From contig NZ_CP011254.1 in NCBI RefSeq assembly GCF_001006005.1, positions 3,906,001 to 3,970,000 of the forward strand: DNA of 64,000 nucleotides, written 5' to 3'. The notes below the pieces were generated by a model. That model searched no databases. It saw nothing but the letters and a program-made list of their open reading frames with translations, and was not told the DNA's origin. The position numbers and the translations under genes were made by a program. This DNA is from Serratia fonticola. Its GTDB lineage: Bacteria; Pseudomonadota; Gammaproteobacteria; Enterobacterales; Enterobacteriaceae. Positions 56,374 to 64,000 of this stretch are shown here, piece by piece; the first letter of the stretch is position 1; each line of letters begins with the position of its first letter.

Positions 56374-56694
56374 ATGGGCAATAGCAACGATTGGCTAAAT
56401 ATTGAACACTTGGCCGAAGAAAAACAAATCGATGCGGTAAAACCGCCGTCAATGTATAAAGTTATACTTAACAACGACGATTACACACCGATGGAATTTG
56501 TGATTGACGTTCTGCAAAAGTTCTTTTCTTATGATATTGAACGTGCAACGCAACTGATGCTCACGGTCCACTATCAAGGCAAGGCGATCTGCGGTGTTTT
56601 CACCGCCGAGGTCGCAGAAACCAAGGTGGTCCATGTGAACCGTTACGCAAGGGAGAATGAGCATCCGTTGCTCTGTACGCTGGAAAAAGCCTGA
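56374..56694 (+). CDS. clpS: ClpS, N-end rule adaptor
   Basis: 106-aa adaptor that binds N-terminal Leu, Phe, Trp and Tyr on substrates and hands them to ClpAP. The binding pocket sequence [17 protein letters not shown] and [19 protein letters not shown], the latter contacting ClpA, are intact. It is followed by clpA at a 26-base gap. The N-end transferase Aat is encoded nearby, so the whole leucyl/phenylalanyl branch of the N-end rule clusters here. Confidence 0.96.
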   Translation: MGNSNDWLNIEHLAEEKQIDAVKPPSMYKVILNNDDYTPMEFVIDVLQKFFSYDIERATQLMLTVHYQGKAICGVFTAEVAETKVVHVNRYARENEHPLLCTLEKA

Positions 56695-56720
56695 AAAGGC
56701 AATCTATTGGGGAGGTGCCT

Positions 56721-59000
56721 ATGCTCAATCAAGAATTGGAACTCAGTCTCAACATGGCTTTCGCCAGAGCGCGCGAGCACAGACATGAGTTTATGACCGT
56801 GGAGCACCTGTTGCTGGCGTTACTCAGCAACCCTGCCGCGCGCGAAGCGCTCGAGGCTTGTACGGTGGATCTGGCTGCGTTACGCCAGGAGCTGGAAGCC
56901 TTTATCGAACAAACCACACCAACGCTGCCCACCAGCGAAGAGGAGCGCGACACCCAGCCGACGCTCAGCTTCCAGCGTGTACTGCAGCGTGCGGTATTCC
57001 ACGTGCAGTCCTCCGGCCGGAGCGAAGTGAGCGGTGCCAACGTGTTGGTGGCGATCTTCAGCGAACAGGAGTCCCAGGCGGCATACCTGCTGCGTAAACA
57101 CGACGTCAGCCGTCTGGACGTGGTGAACTTCATTTCACATGGTACACGTAAAGATGAGCCGGGCCAGGCACCTAATGCGGAAAACCCGGTAAACGAAGAG
57201 CAGCCTGGAGGGGAAGACCGTATGGAAAACTTCACCACCAACCTCAACCAACTGGCCCGCGTCGGCGGTATCGATCCGCTGATTGGCCGTGACCGTGAAC
57301 TGGAGCGCGCTATTCAGGTGCTGTGCCGCCGCCGTAAAAACAACCCGCTGTTGGTGGGGGAATCAGGCGTAGGTAAAACCGCCATTGCCGAAGGGCTGGC
57401 GTGGCGGATCGTGCAGGGCGACGTGCCAGAGGTGATGGCAGACTGCACGCTCTACTCGCTGGATATCGGCTCATTACTGGCGGGCACCAAATACCGTGGC
57501 GACTTCGAAAAGCGCTTCAAGGCGCTGCTCAAACAGCTGGAGCAGGATAAGAACAGCATCCTGTTTATCGACGAAATTCACACCATCATCGGTGCCGGTG
57601 CGGCTTCCGGTGGGCAAGTGGATGCCGCCAACCTGATCAAACCGCTGCTGTCGAGCGGTAAAATCCGGGTGATTGGTTCCACCACCTATCAGGAGTTCAG
57701 CAATATTTTCGAAAAAGACCGTGCGCTGGCGCGTCGCTTCCAGAAAATAGACATTACCGAGCCGACGCCGGAAGAGACCATTCAGATCATCAACGGTCTG
57801 AAAACCAAGTACGAAGCGCACCATGACGTGCGTTACACCGCTAAAGCGGTACGTGCTGCGGTAGAGCTGTCGGTGAAATACATCAACGACCGTCATCTGC
57901 CGGACAAGGCGATCGACGTGATCGATGAGGCTGGTGCGCGTAGCCGGTTGCTGCCGGTGAACAAGCGTAAGAAAACGGTCAACGTGGCGGATATCGAATC
58001 CGTGGTCGCACGCATTGCGCGTATCCCGGAAAAAACTGTCTCCGCCAGCGATCGCGACGTGTTGAGAAGCCTGAGCGACCGCCTGAAAATGCTGGTGTTT
58101 GGACAGGATCCTGCCATCGAGGCGCTGACCGAAGCGATCAAGATGAGCCGTGCCGGTCTGGGCCAGGATCGCAAGCCTGTGGGTTCCTTCCTGTTCGCTG
58201 GGCCGACCGGGGTTGGGAAAACCGAGGTTACCGTGCAGCTGGCGAAAGCGCTGGATATCGAACTGCTGCGGTTTGATATGTCCGAATATATGGAACGTCA
58301 TACCGTCAGCCGTCTGATTGGCGCGCCTCCGGGCTACGTCGGTTACGATCAGGGCGGCCTGCTGACCGATGCGGTGATCAAACATCCGCACGCGGTGGTA
58401 CTGCTGGATGAAATCGAGAAAGCGCACCCGGACGTGTTCAACCTGCTGTTGCAGGTGATGGACAACGGGACGCTGACCGATAACAACGGCCGTAAAGCAG
58501 ATTTCCGTAACGTGATCCTGGTGATGACCACCAACGCCGGGGTACGCGAAACGGAGCGTAAATCGATTGGTCTGATCGAACAGGACAACAGCATCGATGC
58601 GATGGACGAGATCAAGAAGGTGTTTACGCCAGAATTCCGTAACCGTCTGGACAACGTCATCTGGTTCAACCATCTGTCCCCTGCGGTGATCCAGCAGGTG
58701 GTCGACAAGTTTATCGTCGAACTGCAGGCACAGCTGGATGCCAAGGGCGTGTCGATGGAAGTGAGCGACGAAGCGCGTGACTGGCTGTCGGTGAAAGGCT
58801 ATGACCGTGCGATGGGCGCTCGTCCAATGGCGCGTGTGATGCAGGAAAGCCTGAAAAAACCGCTGGCCAACGAACTGCTGTTTGGTTCTCTGGTTGACGG
58901 CGGCTCGGTGAAAGTCGAGCTGGACGCAGACAAGAAAACGCTGACTTACCACTTCCTCAGCGCCCAGAAGCGTAAAGCGGATGAAGGTGCTGTGCACTAA
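56721..59000 (+). CDS. clpA: ATP-dependent Clp protease ATP-binding subunit ClpA
   Basis: 759-aa hexameric unfoldase feeding ClpP. N-terminal double-Clp repeat domain (1-145), two AAA+ modules: Walker A GESGVGKT (about 214-221) and GPTGVGKT (about 495-502), with Walker [11 protein letters not shown] and [11 protein letters not shown] start at ATG 56721 after GGGGAGG; a GTG two codons earlier overlaps that SD. A strong terminator follows. Confidence 0.96.
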   Translation: MLNQELELSLNMAFARAREHRHEFMTVEHLLLALLSNPAAREALEACTVDLAALRQELEAFIEQTTPTLPTSEEERDTQPTLSFQRVLQRAVFHVQSSGRSEVSGANVLVAIFSEQESQAAYLLRKHDVSRLDVVNFISHGTRKDEPGQAPNAENPVNEEQPGGEDRMENFTTNLNQLARVGGIDPLIGRDRELERAIQVLCRRRKNNPLLVGESGVGKTAIAEGLAWRIVQGDVPEVMADCTLYSLDIGSLLAGTKYRGDFEKRFKALLKQLEQDKNSILFIDEIHTIIGAGAASGGQVDAANLIKPLLSSGKIRVIGSTTYQEFSNIFEKDRALARRFQKIDITEPTPEETIQIINGLKTKYEAHHDVRYTAKAVRAAVELSVKYINDRHLPDKAIDVIDEAGARSRLLPVNKRKKTVNVADIESVVARIARIPEKTVSASDRDVLRSLSDRLKMLVFGQDPAIEALTEAIKMSRAGLGQDRKPVGSFLFAGPTGVGKTEVTVQLAKALDIELLRFDMSEYMERHTVSRLIGAPPGYVGYDQGGLLTDAVIKHPHAVVLLDEIEKAHPDVFNLLLQVMDNGTLTDNNGRKADFRNVILVMTTNAGVRETERKSIGLIEQDNSIDAMDEIKKVFTPEFRNRLDNVIWFNHLSPAVIQQVVDKFIVELQAQLDAKGVSMEVSDEARDWLSVKGYDRAMGARPMARVMQESLKKPLANELLFGSLVDGGSVKVELDADKKTLTYHFLSAQKRKADEGAVH

Positions 59001-59021
59001 GCGGTAGACCGGTAATAAAAA

Positions 59022-59047
59022 AGCGATGCCTTGGCATCGCTTTTTTT
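59022..59047 (+). terminator. Terminator of clpSA
   Basis: GCGATGC-CTTG-GCATCGC flanked by an A-run and seven Ts, 23 bases after the clpA stop. E. coli has tRNA serW in this gap; no tRNA is present here. Confidence 0.88.
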
Positions 59048-59082
59048 ATACGTAAACGTCACTAACTACGGAACTAAACTGC

Positions 59083-59107
59083 GTAGGGGCGCTGCATGCT
59101 GCGCCCG
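59083..59107. repeat. 25-bp GC-rich palindromic repeat, copy 2
   Basis: Identical to the 25-mer at 13427-13451 (GTAGGGGCGCTGCATGCTGC and following). Lies between clpA and infA. Confidence 0.8.
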
Positions 59108-59142
59108 TCGGGACGAAAATATTCGCCTCCAACAAAATGAGT

Positions 59143-59215
59143 GAGCCCTCTCAGTTTACCTGCGCCAACACAACTCGGTGGAGAACGTTGCTGCGGGGGT
59201 AAACGGAAAGGGCTC
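59143..59215. other. Long hairpin between clpA and infA
   Basis: GAGCCCT (59143-59149) pairs with AGGGCTC (59209-59215) and GTTTACC (59154-59160) with GGTAAAC (59198-59204), giving a two-part stem around a 37-base loop, followed by TTTT on the plus strand. It could be a small structured RNA or a dispersed repeat; clpSA already has its own terminator. Confidence 0.5.
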
Positions 59216-59238
59216 TTTTGAGGGATCACATCCTCGGT

Positions 59239-59257
59239 GTCGCCAGTGGCTGGCGAC
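59239..59257. terminator. Hairpin 3' of infA
   Basis: GTCGCCAG-TGG-CTGGCGAC, perfect 8-bp stem starting 12 bases after the infA stop (minus strand). No clear U-run. Confidence 0.5.
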
Positions 59258-59268
59258 GGGTGAGCCGA

Positions 59269-59505
<237 letters not shown>

Positions 59506-59593
59506 CTACCTTAGTTTTTAACCGGCAAGATAATGCCGAAAAACCCACATTATGTAAAGGAGTGTCGGTGAACAATGCACCGATTCCACAAAA

Positions 59594-60319
59594 TTAGTCA
59601 GTTTGGGAGGGCAGTTCAACCAGCTGTGGGGGTATGACTTGCGCTGTCCAGCATTCCGGCGCTAACACTCTGCGCTGAAGGTTGCTCAACTGCTGCAAAA
59701 ATTGGCGGCGGGGAATTTCTCTCGCTCCAAGCCGGGCAGTGTGAGCGTTAAGCACCTGACAGTCAACCAATTCTCCTCCATAACCGGCAAAATGGCGGCA
59801 AAACGCCCATAAAGCACACTTTGATGCGTTGGTAGTGCGGCTAAACATTGATTCACCGCAGAACAGCGCTCCCTGGGCGACACCGTACAGGCCGCCGACC
59901 AGTTCTTCCCCCTGCCACACCTCAATGGAATGGGCGTGCCCGAGGTGATGCAATTGTAAATAGGCTTGCTGTACCTCTTCGCCGATCCAGGTGCCTTCAT
60001 CGGGCCGGTATGAGCATGCGGCGATCACGGCGGCAAAGTCATGATTGAGAGTAATACGGAAAGGCGGGTTGCGCAGCAATCGCTTGAGGCTGCGGCTGAC
60101 ATGGAATTGCGCTGGGAACAGCACCGCCCGTGGGTCCGGTGACCACCAGAGTATGGCTTCCCCAGGCGAATACCAGGGGAAGATACCGCGTTCATAGGCT
60201 GCCAGCAGCCGCGCAGGCGTTAAATCGCCACCGATGGCCAGCAGTCCGTTAGGATCGTGCAGGGCGGTCTCTGGTGAAGGAAACGCTACAGACTGCGATG
60301 ACAGCTTAACAATGCGCAT
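59594..60319 (-). CDS. aat: Leucyl/phenylalanyl-tRNA-protein transferase Aat
   Basis: 241-aa enzyme attaching Leu or Phe to N-terminal Arg/Lys, producing ClpS-ClpAP degrons. Signature [20 protein letters not shown], then [20 protein letters not shown] and [15 protein letters not shown]; the GNAT-like fold is complete. It follows cydC by 30 bases on the same strand, so it may be expressed with cydDC. Confidence 0.95.
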   Translation of the reverse strand: MRIVKLSSQSVAFPSPETALHDPNGLLAIGGDLTPARLLAAYERGIFPWYSPGEAILWWSPDPRAVLFPAQFHVSRSLKRLLRNPPFRITLNHDFAAVIAACSYRPDEGTWIGEEVQQAYLQLHHLGHAHSIEVWQGEELVGGLYGVAQGALFCGESMFSRTTNASKCALWAFCRHFAGYGGELVDCQVLNAHTARLGAREIPRRQFLQQLSNLQRRVLAPECWTAQVIPPQLVELPSQTD

Positions 60320-60349
60320 AAAACCTCTTAGCGTCGCCCACAGGCGGTT

Positions 60350-62086
60350 TTACAGCGATACATTACTGATACGTTGGCGGAATTGGGCGTAACGGCCAGG
60401 CTGGCGCATCAGCGCTGCGTGGCTGCCTTGTTCCACGATACTGCCGCCGTCCATCACGCAGATGCGATCGAAATGCTCCAGCCCATAGAGTCTGTGAGTC
60501 ACCAGAATTAACGTCTTGCCGCGGCAATGCTGGCGCAGCAGGGCCAGGATCTGTTGCTCCGTCTCGGCATCCAGCCCCTCGGTCGGCTCATCCAGCAGTA
60601 ATAGCGGGGCTTGATGCAGCAGGGCGCGGGCAATGCCCAGACGACGTTGCTCACCACCGGAAAGCTGGCGGCCACCTTCACCCAGCCAGGCATTCAGCCC
60701 CTCATTTTCCAGCAGCTTATCCAGACCAACTTGTTGCAGTGCGAGGTTCAAGTCCTCATCGCTGGCCGCAGGTGCGGCGATACGCAGGTTTTCACGCAGG
60801 GTACTGCTGAAGATATGCACCCGTTGGCTCACGACCGTAGTCATGGCGCGCAGCGTAGCTTCATCATAGCTGGCCAGTGGTTGGCCGTTGAGCAGGATTT
60901 GGCCGCTGTCAGCATTCCAGGCGCGGGTCAGCAATTGCAATAGGGTCGATTTACCACAGCCGGTACGGCCCAACAGCGCGATGTGCTCACCAGCGGCGAT
61001 GTTCAACGTCACGTTGTTCAACACCGGCAGCGGCTGGTCGGGATAGGTGAAGGACACCTCGCTCAGTTGCAGCTCTGCACCCGGCTGTGAGGCTGGACCG
61101 CTGGCAGGGAAGGTGACTTCCGGTTGTTGATCGATGATCTGCTTGACCCGGGTCGCCGAAGCGATCACCTGGCCCAGATGTTGGAACGCGGCGGCGACGG
61201 GCATCATGGCTTCAAAAGAGGCCAGAGCGGCAAAGGCAAACAGGGCAATCAGGGCCCCAGGTTGGGTATCGCCACCGATCCCCGCGGCGGCTAGCCACAT
61301 TAATAGCGTGACGGTGAGGCCACTTGCCAGGATCATCAGTGCCTGGGCAATCCCCCCTAGCGAAGCCTGTTGCCACTGACGGCTCTGCCAGCGCTGTTCG
61401 GTTGCGTTGAGCTTATGCCGGAAACCGTCCAGCGCGCCAAACACCACCAGTTCGGCCTGACCCTGGAGCCAGGCGGTCAGGTCGGTGCGGTACTGGCTGC
61501 GTAACAGGGTCAACTCTTCCCCGATGGGCTTACCTGCGCGATAGAAGACCGGCGGAACGGCCAGCAACAGCAATAACAGAATTCCGCCCAACGTCAGGGC
61601 TAGTGGAACATCCAGCCAACTGAGGCCGAAGGTGACCACCACAATCACCACCGCAGCGCTGACCATCGGCGAAATAACGCGTAGGTAGAGGTGATCGAGC
61701 GTATCGACGTCGGCAACCAGGCGGTTGAGCAGCTCAGCCTGACGGAAGCGGGCAATACCACCCGGTGACAGCGGCAGGATCTTGCGGAAGGTAAATACCC
61801 GCAGATGGGACAACACCCGGAAAGTGGCGTCATGGCTGACGACCCGTTCTGCATAACGCCCGGCGGTACGGAAGATTGCCGCACCCCGTACGCCAGCGGC
61901 CGGTAGCATGTAGTTGAAGGTATACAACCCCGCCAGCCCGGCCAGCGAAGAGGCAGCCAGGAACCAGCCGGACAGCGCCAGCAGGCCGATACTGGCCAGC
62001 AGGGTGACGATAGCCAGCACGATACCCAGTAAAATCAGAAACGTGTGGCGACGATACAACGCCAGGAATGGCAGCAAAACGCGCAT
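60350..62086 (-). CDS. cydC: Glutathione/cysteine ABC exporter subunit CydC
   Basis: 578-aa half-exporter; with CydD exports glutathione and cysteine to the periplasm and is required for cytochrome bd assembly. Six transmembrane helices (1-310) then an ATPase domain: Walker A LLGRTGCGKSTLLQ, signature LSGGEQRRLG, Walker B LLLLDEPTEGLD. I start at the ATG at 62086 (MRVLLPFLALYRRH), two bases after the cydD stop, with GGGGAG upstream; a longer frame to 62197 lies within cydD. Confidence 0.95.
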   Translation of the reverse strand: MRVLLPFLALYRRHTFLILLGIVLAIVTLLASIGLLALSGWFLAASSLAGLAGLYTFNYMLPAAGVRGAAIFRTAGRYAERVVSHDATFRVLSHLRVFTFRKILPLSPGGIARFRQAELLNRLVADVDTLDHLYLRVISPMVSAAVVIVVVTFGLSWLDVPLALTLGGILLLLLLAVPPVFYRAGKPIGEELTLLRSQYRTDLTAWLQGQAELVVFGALDGFRHKLNATEQRWQSRQWQQASLGGIAQALMILASGLTVTLLMWLAAAGIGGDTQPGALIALFAFAALASFEAMMPVAAAFQHLGQVIASATRVKQIIDQQPEVTFPASGPASQPGAELQLSEVSFTYPDQPLPVLNNVTLNIAAGEHIALLGRTGCGKSTLLQLLTRAWNADSGQILLNGQPLASYDEATLRAMTTVVSQRVHIFSSTLRENLRIAAPAASDEDLNLALQQVGLDKLLENEGLNAWLGEGGRQLSGGEQRRLGIARALLHQAPLLLLDEPTEGLDAETEQQILALLRQHCRGKTLILVTHRLYGLEHFDRICVMDGGSIVEQGSHAALMRQPGRYAQFRQRISNVSL

Positions 62087-62088
62087 GA

Positions 62089-63855
62089 TTATAGCTCCCC
62101 GATGCGGTGTGCAATCAGTTTGGCAAACAGACCGGGCTGGGTGCTGAGCGTGGCGTAGTTGCCCTGCTGCACGATTTTGCCGCTGTCCATCACCCAAATC
62201 TGGTCATAATCTTCGGTATCTTCCAACTGGTGCGTGACCAACAGCGTGGTCTGCTGATGGGAGGCGGCATTCAGCGCCTGCATCACCAAACGCTCGCTGT
62301 GGGCGTCCAGGCTGGCCGCAGGTTCATCCAGTAACAGCAAACGGCGGGGGCTGAGCAGCGCCCGCGCCACGGCCACACGCTGAGCTTGCCCAACGGAAAG
62401 GCGGGCAGCGCCATCACCCAGATCGGTTGCCAACCCTTTTGGTAAATGCGGCAGGAATTCACTGACGTAAGCCTGTTCAACCGCCTGTTGCAATTGGGCC
62501 TCGCTGGCCTGCGGATAGCCGAGCAGAATATTGTCCCGCAGAGTTTGAGCTGGCAGATGGGGGTTTTGCCCCACCCAGCCCAGTTGCTGGCGCCAGTTAA
62601 CCGCAGCCAGCTCGCGCAGTTCGATACCGTTGATCAGCAACGAGCCCCGGTAGGGCAGGAAGCCCAGAAGCAGGTTCAACAACGAGCTTTTCCCGGCACC
62701 GCTAAGCCCGACCAAGGCAATACGCTGATTGGCTGGCAGGGTAAAATCAAGCGGCCCTGCAAGCACTACGCCATTGGGTGAGAGGATTTCCAACTGTTGT
62801 GCCTGCAGGGTCAGTGGTTCTTCGCTATTTAGCGTTTGAGAGCCATTACCAACCTGCTCGCCCTCGGCGGCCAGGAAAGTTTCCAGCGCTTCAGCAGCGC
62901 CCACGGCCTGGGCTTTGGCATGGTAAAAGGCGCCCAGATCGCGCAGCGGTTGGAAAAACTCCGGTGCCAGGATCAGCACCAGAAAACCGGCAAACAGCGT
63001 TACGCCCATGCCATAGCTGCCAAAGTTCAGTTCACCGAGGTAGGAGAAGCCAAAATAGACCGCCACCACGGCGATGGAAATCGAGGCGAAGAACTCCAGC
63101 ACGGCGGAGGAGAGGAAGGCCAGACGCAGCACTTCCATGGTGCGCTGGCGGAAATCTTCTGAGGATTTGGCAATGTGGTCGGTTTCAGCCTGGCCGCGAT
63201 TAAACAGACGCAGGGTATCCAGGCCGCGCAGGCGATCGAGGAAATTGCCACTGAGCCTTGCCAGCGCGACAAAGTTACGGCGGTTGGCATCGGCTGCCCC
63301 CATACCGACCAGCGCCATAAATAGTGGGATTAGCGGGGCGGTAGCCAGCAGGATAAACCCGGCCGCCCAGTTGATCGGGAAGACGGTGATCAGGATCAGC
63401 ACCGGAATAAACACGGCCAGATACATCTGTGGCAGATAGCGGGAATAGTAATCCTGCATATCCTCAATCTGCTCAACGATGATACTGGCCCAGCTGCCGG
63501 CAGGCTTGCCCTGGATCCAGGCGGGGCCAAGCTGTTGCAGCTTAGCCAGCACCTGCGCACGCATACGCTGGCGAATAACCTGCCCGCAGATGAAGCCGAC
63601 CCGTTCGCGCAGCCAGCTCAAGAAGGCGCGCAAGGCAAAGGTGGCGGCCAACCAGATAAACGACGAAACCAGTTCGCCACGGGGCTGATGCTCAATAATC
63701 AGCGCATGGAGCAATGAGGCCAACAGCCAGGCCTGGGCGACGATCAAAATGCCGCTTGCCAGACCTAACAGCATGGATAAACGCAGCCAACGCTGCGCCA
63801 ACGTACTCTGTGTTTTGAGCCAACGGGTTAACTGGTGCTGTCTGGTTTTTTTCAT
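62089..63855 (-). CDS. cydD: Glutathione/cysteine ABC exporter subunit CydD
   Basis: 588-aa partner of CydC. Transmembrane domain (about 20-330) followed by ATPase: Walker [15 protein letters not shown], signature RLSVGQAQRVAVAR (a Val in place of the first Gly of LSGGQ, as common in CydD), Walker B LLLLDEPAASLD. First gene of cydDC; promoter lies between 63856 and the right edge (trxB is the expected next neighbour). Confidence 0.95.
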   Translation of the reverse strand: MKKTRQHQLTRWLKTQSTLAQRWLRLSMLLGLASGILIVAQAWLLASLLHALIIEHQPRGELVSSFIWLAATFALRAFLSWLRERVGFICGQVIRQRMRAQVLAKLQQLGPAWIQGKPAGSWASIIVEQIEDMQDYYSRYLPQMYLAVFIPVLILITVFPINWAAGFILLATAPLIPLFMALVGMGAADANRRNFVALARLSGNFLDRLRGLDTLRLFNRGQAETDHIAKSSEDFRQRTMEVLRLAFLSSAVLEFFASISIAVVAVYFGFSYLGELNFGSYGMGVTLFAGFLVLILAPEFFQPLRDLGAFYHAKAQAVGAAEALETFLAAEGEQVGNGSQTLNSEEPLTLQAQQLEILSPNGVVLAGPLDFTLPANQRIALVGLSGAGKSSLLNLLLGFLPYRGSLLINGIELRELAAVNWRQQLGWVGQNPHLPAQTLRDNILLGYPQASEAQLQQAVEQAYVSEFLPHLPKGLATDLGDGAARLSVGQAQRVAVARALLSPRRLLLLDEPAASLDAHSERLVMQALNAASHQQTTLLVTHQLEDTEDYDQIWVMDSGKIVQQGNYATLSTQPGLFAKLIAHRIGEL

Positions 63856-64000
63856 CAGGTGTCTGCGTCGCCGATGCCTGTTGTAGCAGGCTTGGTTAAC
63901 GTACTGTTAAAAAAGTGTTTGTCTCAGCGGGAAATAAGACAAGTGAACGCTAATGTTACCTCGTCACTCGGTAGACGTGAAATAAATCTGAGGTTGATGG

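Noticed and set aside
57474..58997. 507-codon frame antisense to clpA
   Set aside because: Shadow of the highly biased clpA codon usage; no SD and no protein family.
59001..59268. tRNA-Ser (serW) expected between clpA and infA
   Set aside because: No cloverleaf or T-loop sequence is present; only terminator, repeat and hairpins.

Overview
The window is a stretch of chromosome from an enterobacterium, most likely Serratia or a close relative in the Yersiniaceae. Gene order follows the E. coli K-12 19-20 minute region almost gene for gene (yliI-gstB-dacC ... deoR-ybjG ... ybjL-ybjM-grxA-ybjC-rimK-ybjN-potFGHI-rlmC-artJ/artPIQM-ybjP-ybjQ-amiD-ybjS-ybjT-ltaE-poxB-hcr-hcp-lysO-ybjD-ybjX-macAB-cspD-clpSA-infA-aat-cydCD). 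ERIC elements are present, and the insertions relative to E. coli (sdaCB, deoC, an lpxA paralogue, ecotin) suit Serratia. Family assignments come from recognising the proteins, not from a database search.

Layout. 1-4.1 kb: sugar dehydrogenase (5' end off the window), glutathione transferase, HAD phosphatase, DacC. 4.1-4.9 kb: a 125-bp tandem array bounded by inverted GC-rich ends. 4.9-7.7 kb: serine catabolism operon sdaCB. 8.6-11.3 kb: a deoxyribose locus (deoC-deoR diverging from a DeoX/DUF4432-like gene, with two DeoR-type palindromes between them). 11.3-16 kb: two PAP2 phosphatases, ecotin, a stand-alone LpxA paralogue, a YcaC-like hydrolase and a universal stress protein.

16.2-21.2 kb is the accessory island. 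It is the skeleton of a P2-like prophage (tail-fibre fragment, beginning of sheath FI, end of U, start of D, intact ogr). Between the tail-fibre fragment and FI, the position that carries extra genes in P2 (Z/fun), lies a probable type VI secretion module: a DUF4225 putative membrane-toxin effector, a run of four paralogous small membrane proteins (two intact, one frameshifted, one truncated) that look like immunity proteins, and an orphan Hcp tube protein. This is the most interesting part of the window.

21.2-36 kb returns to core genes: YbjL transporter, glutaredoxin, RimK, the putrescine importer PotFGHI with an ERIC element inside the operon, RlmC, and the arginine importer with an ArgR box before artJ. 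36-49.7 kb: cell envelope and redox genes, a second hairpin array (79-bp period) with the same ends as the first, one full and one minimal ERIC, and the NO-stress pair hcp-hcr with NsrR- and FNR-like sites. 49.8-64 kb: OLD-family nuclease, MacAB efflux, CspD, ClpS-ClpA together with Aat (N-end rule pathway), IF-1, and the CydDC exporter needed for cytochrome bd assembly.
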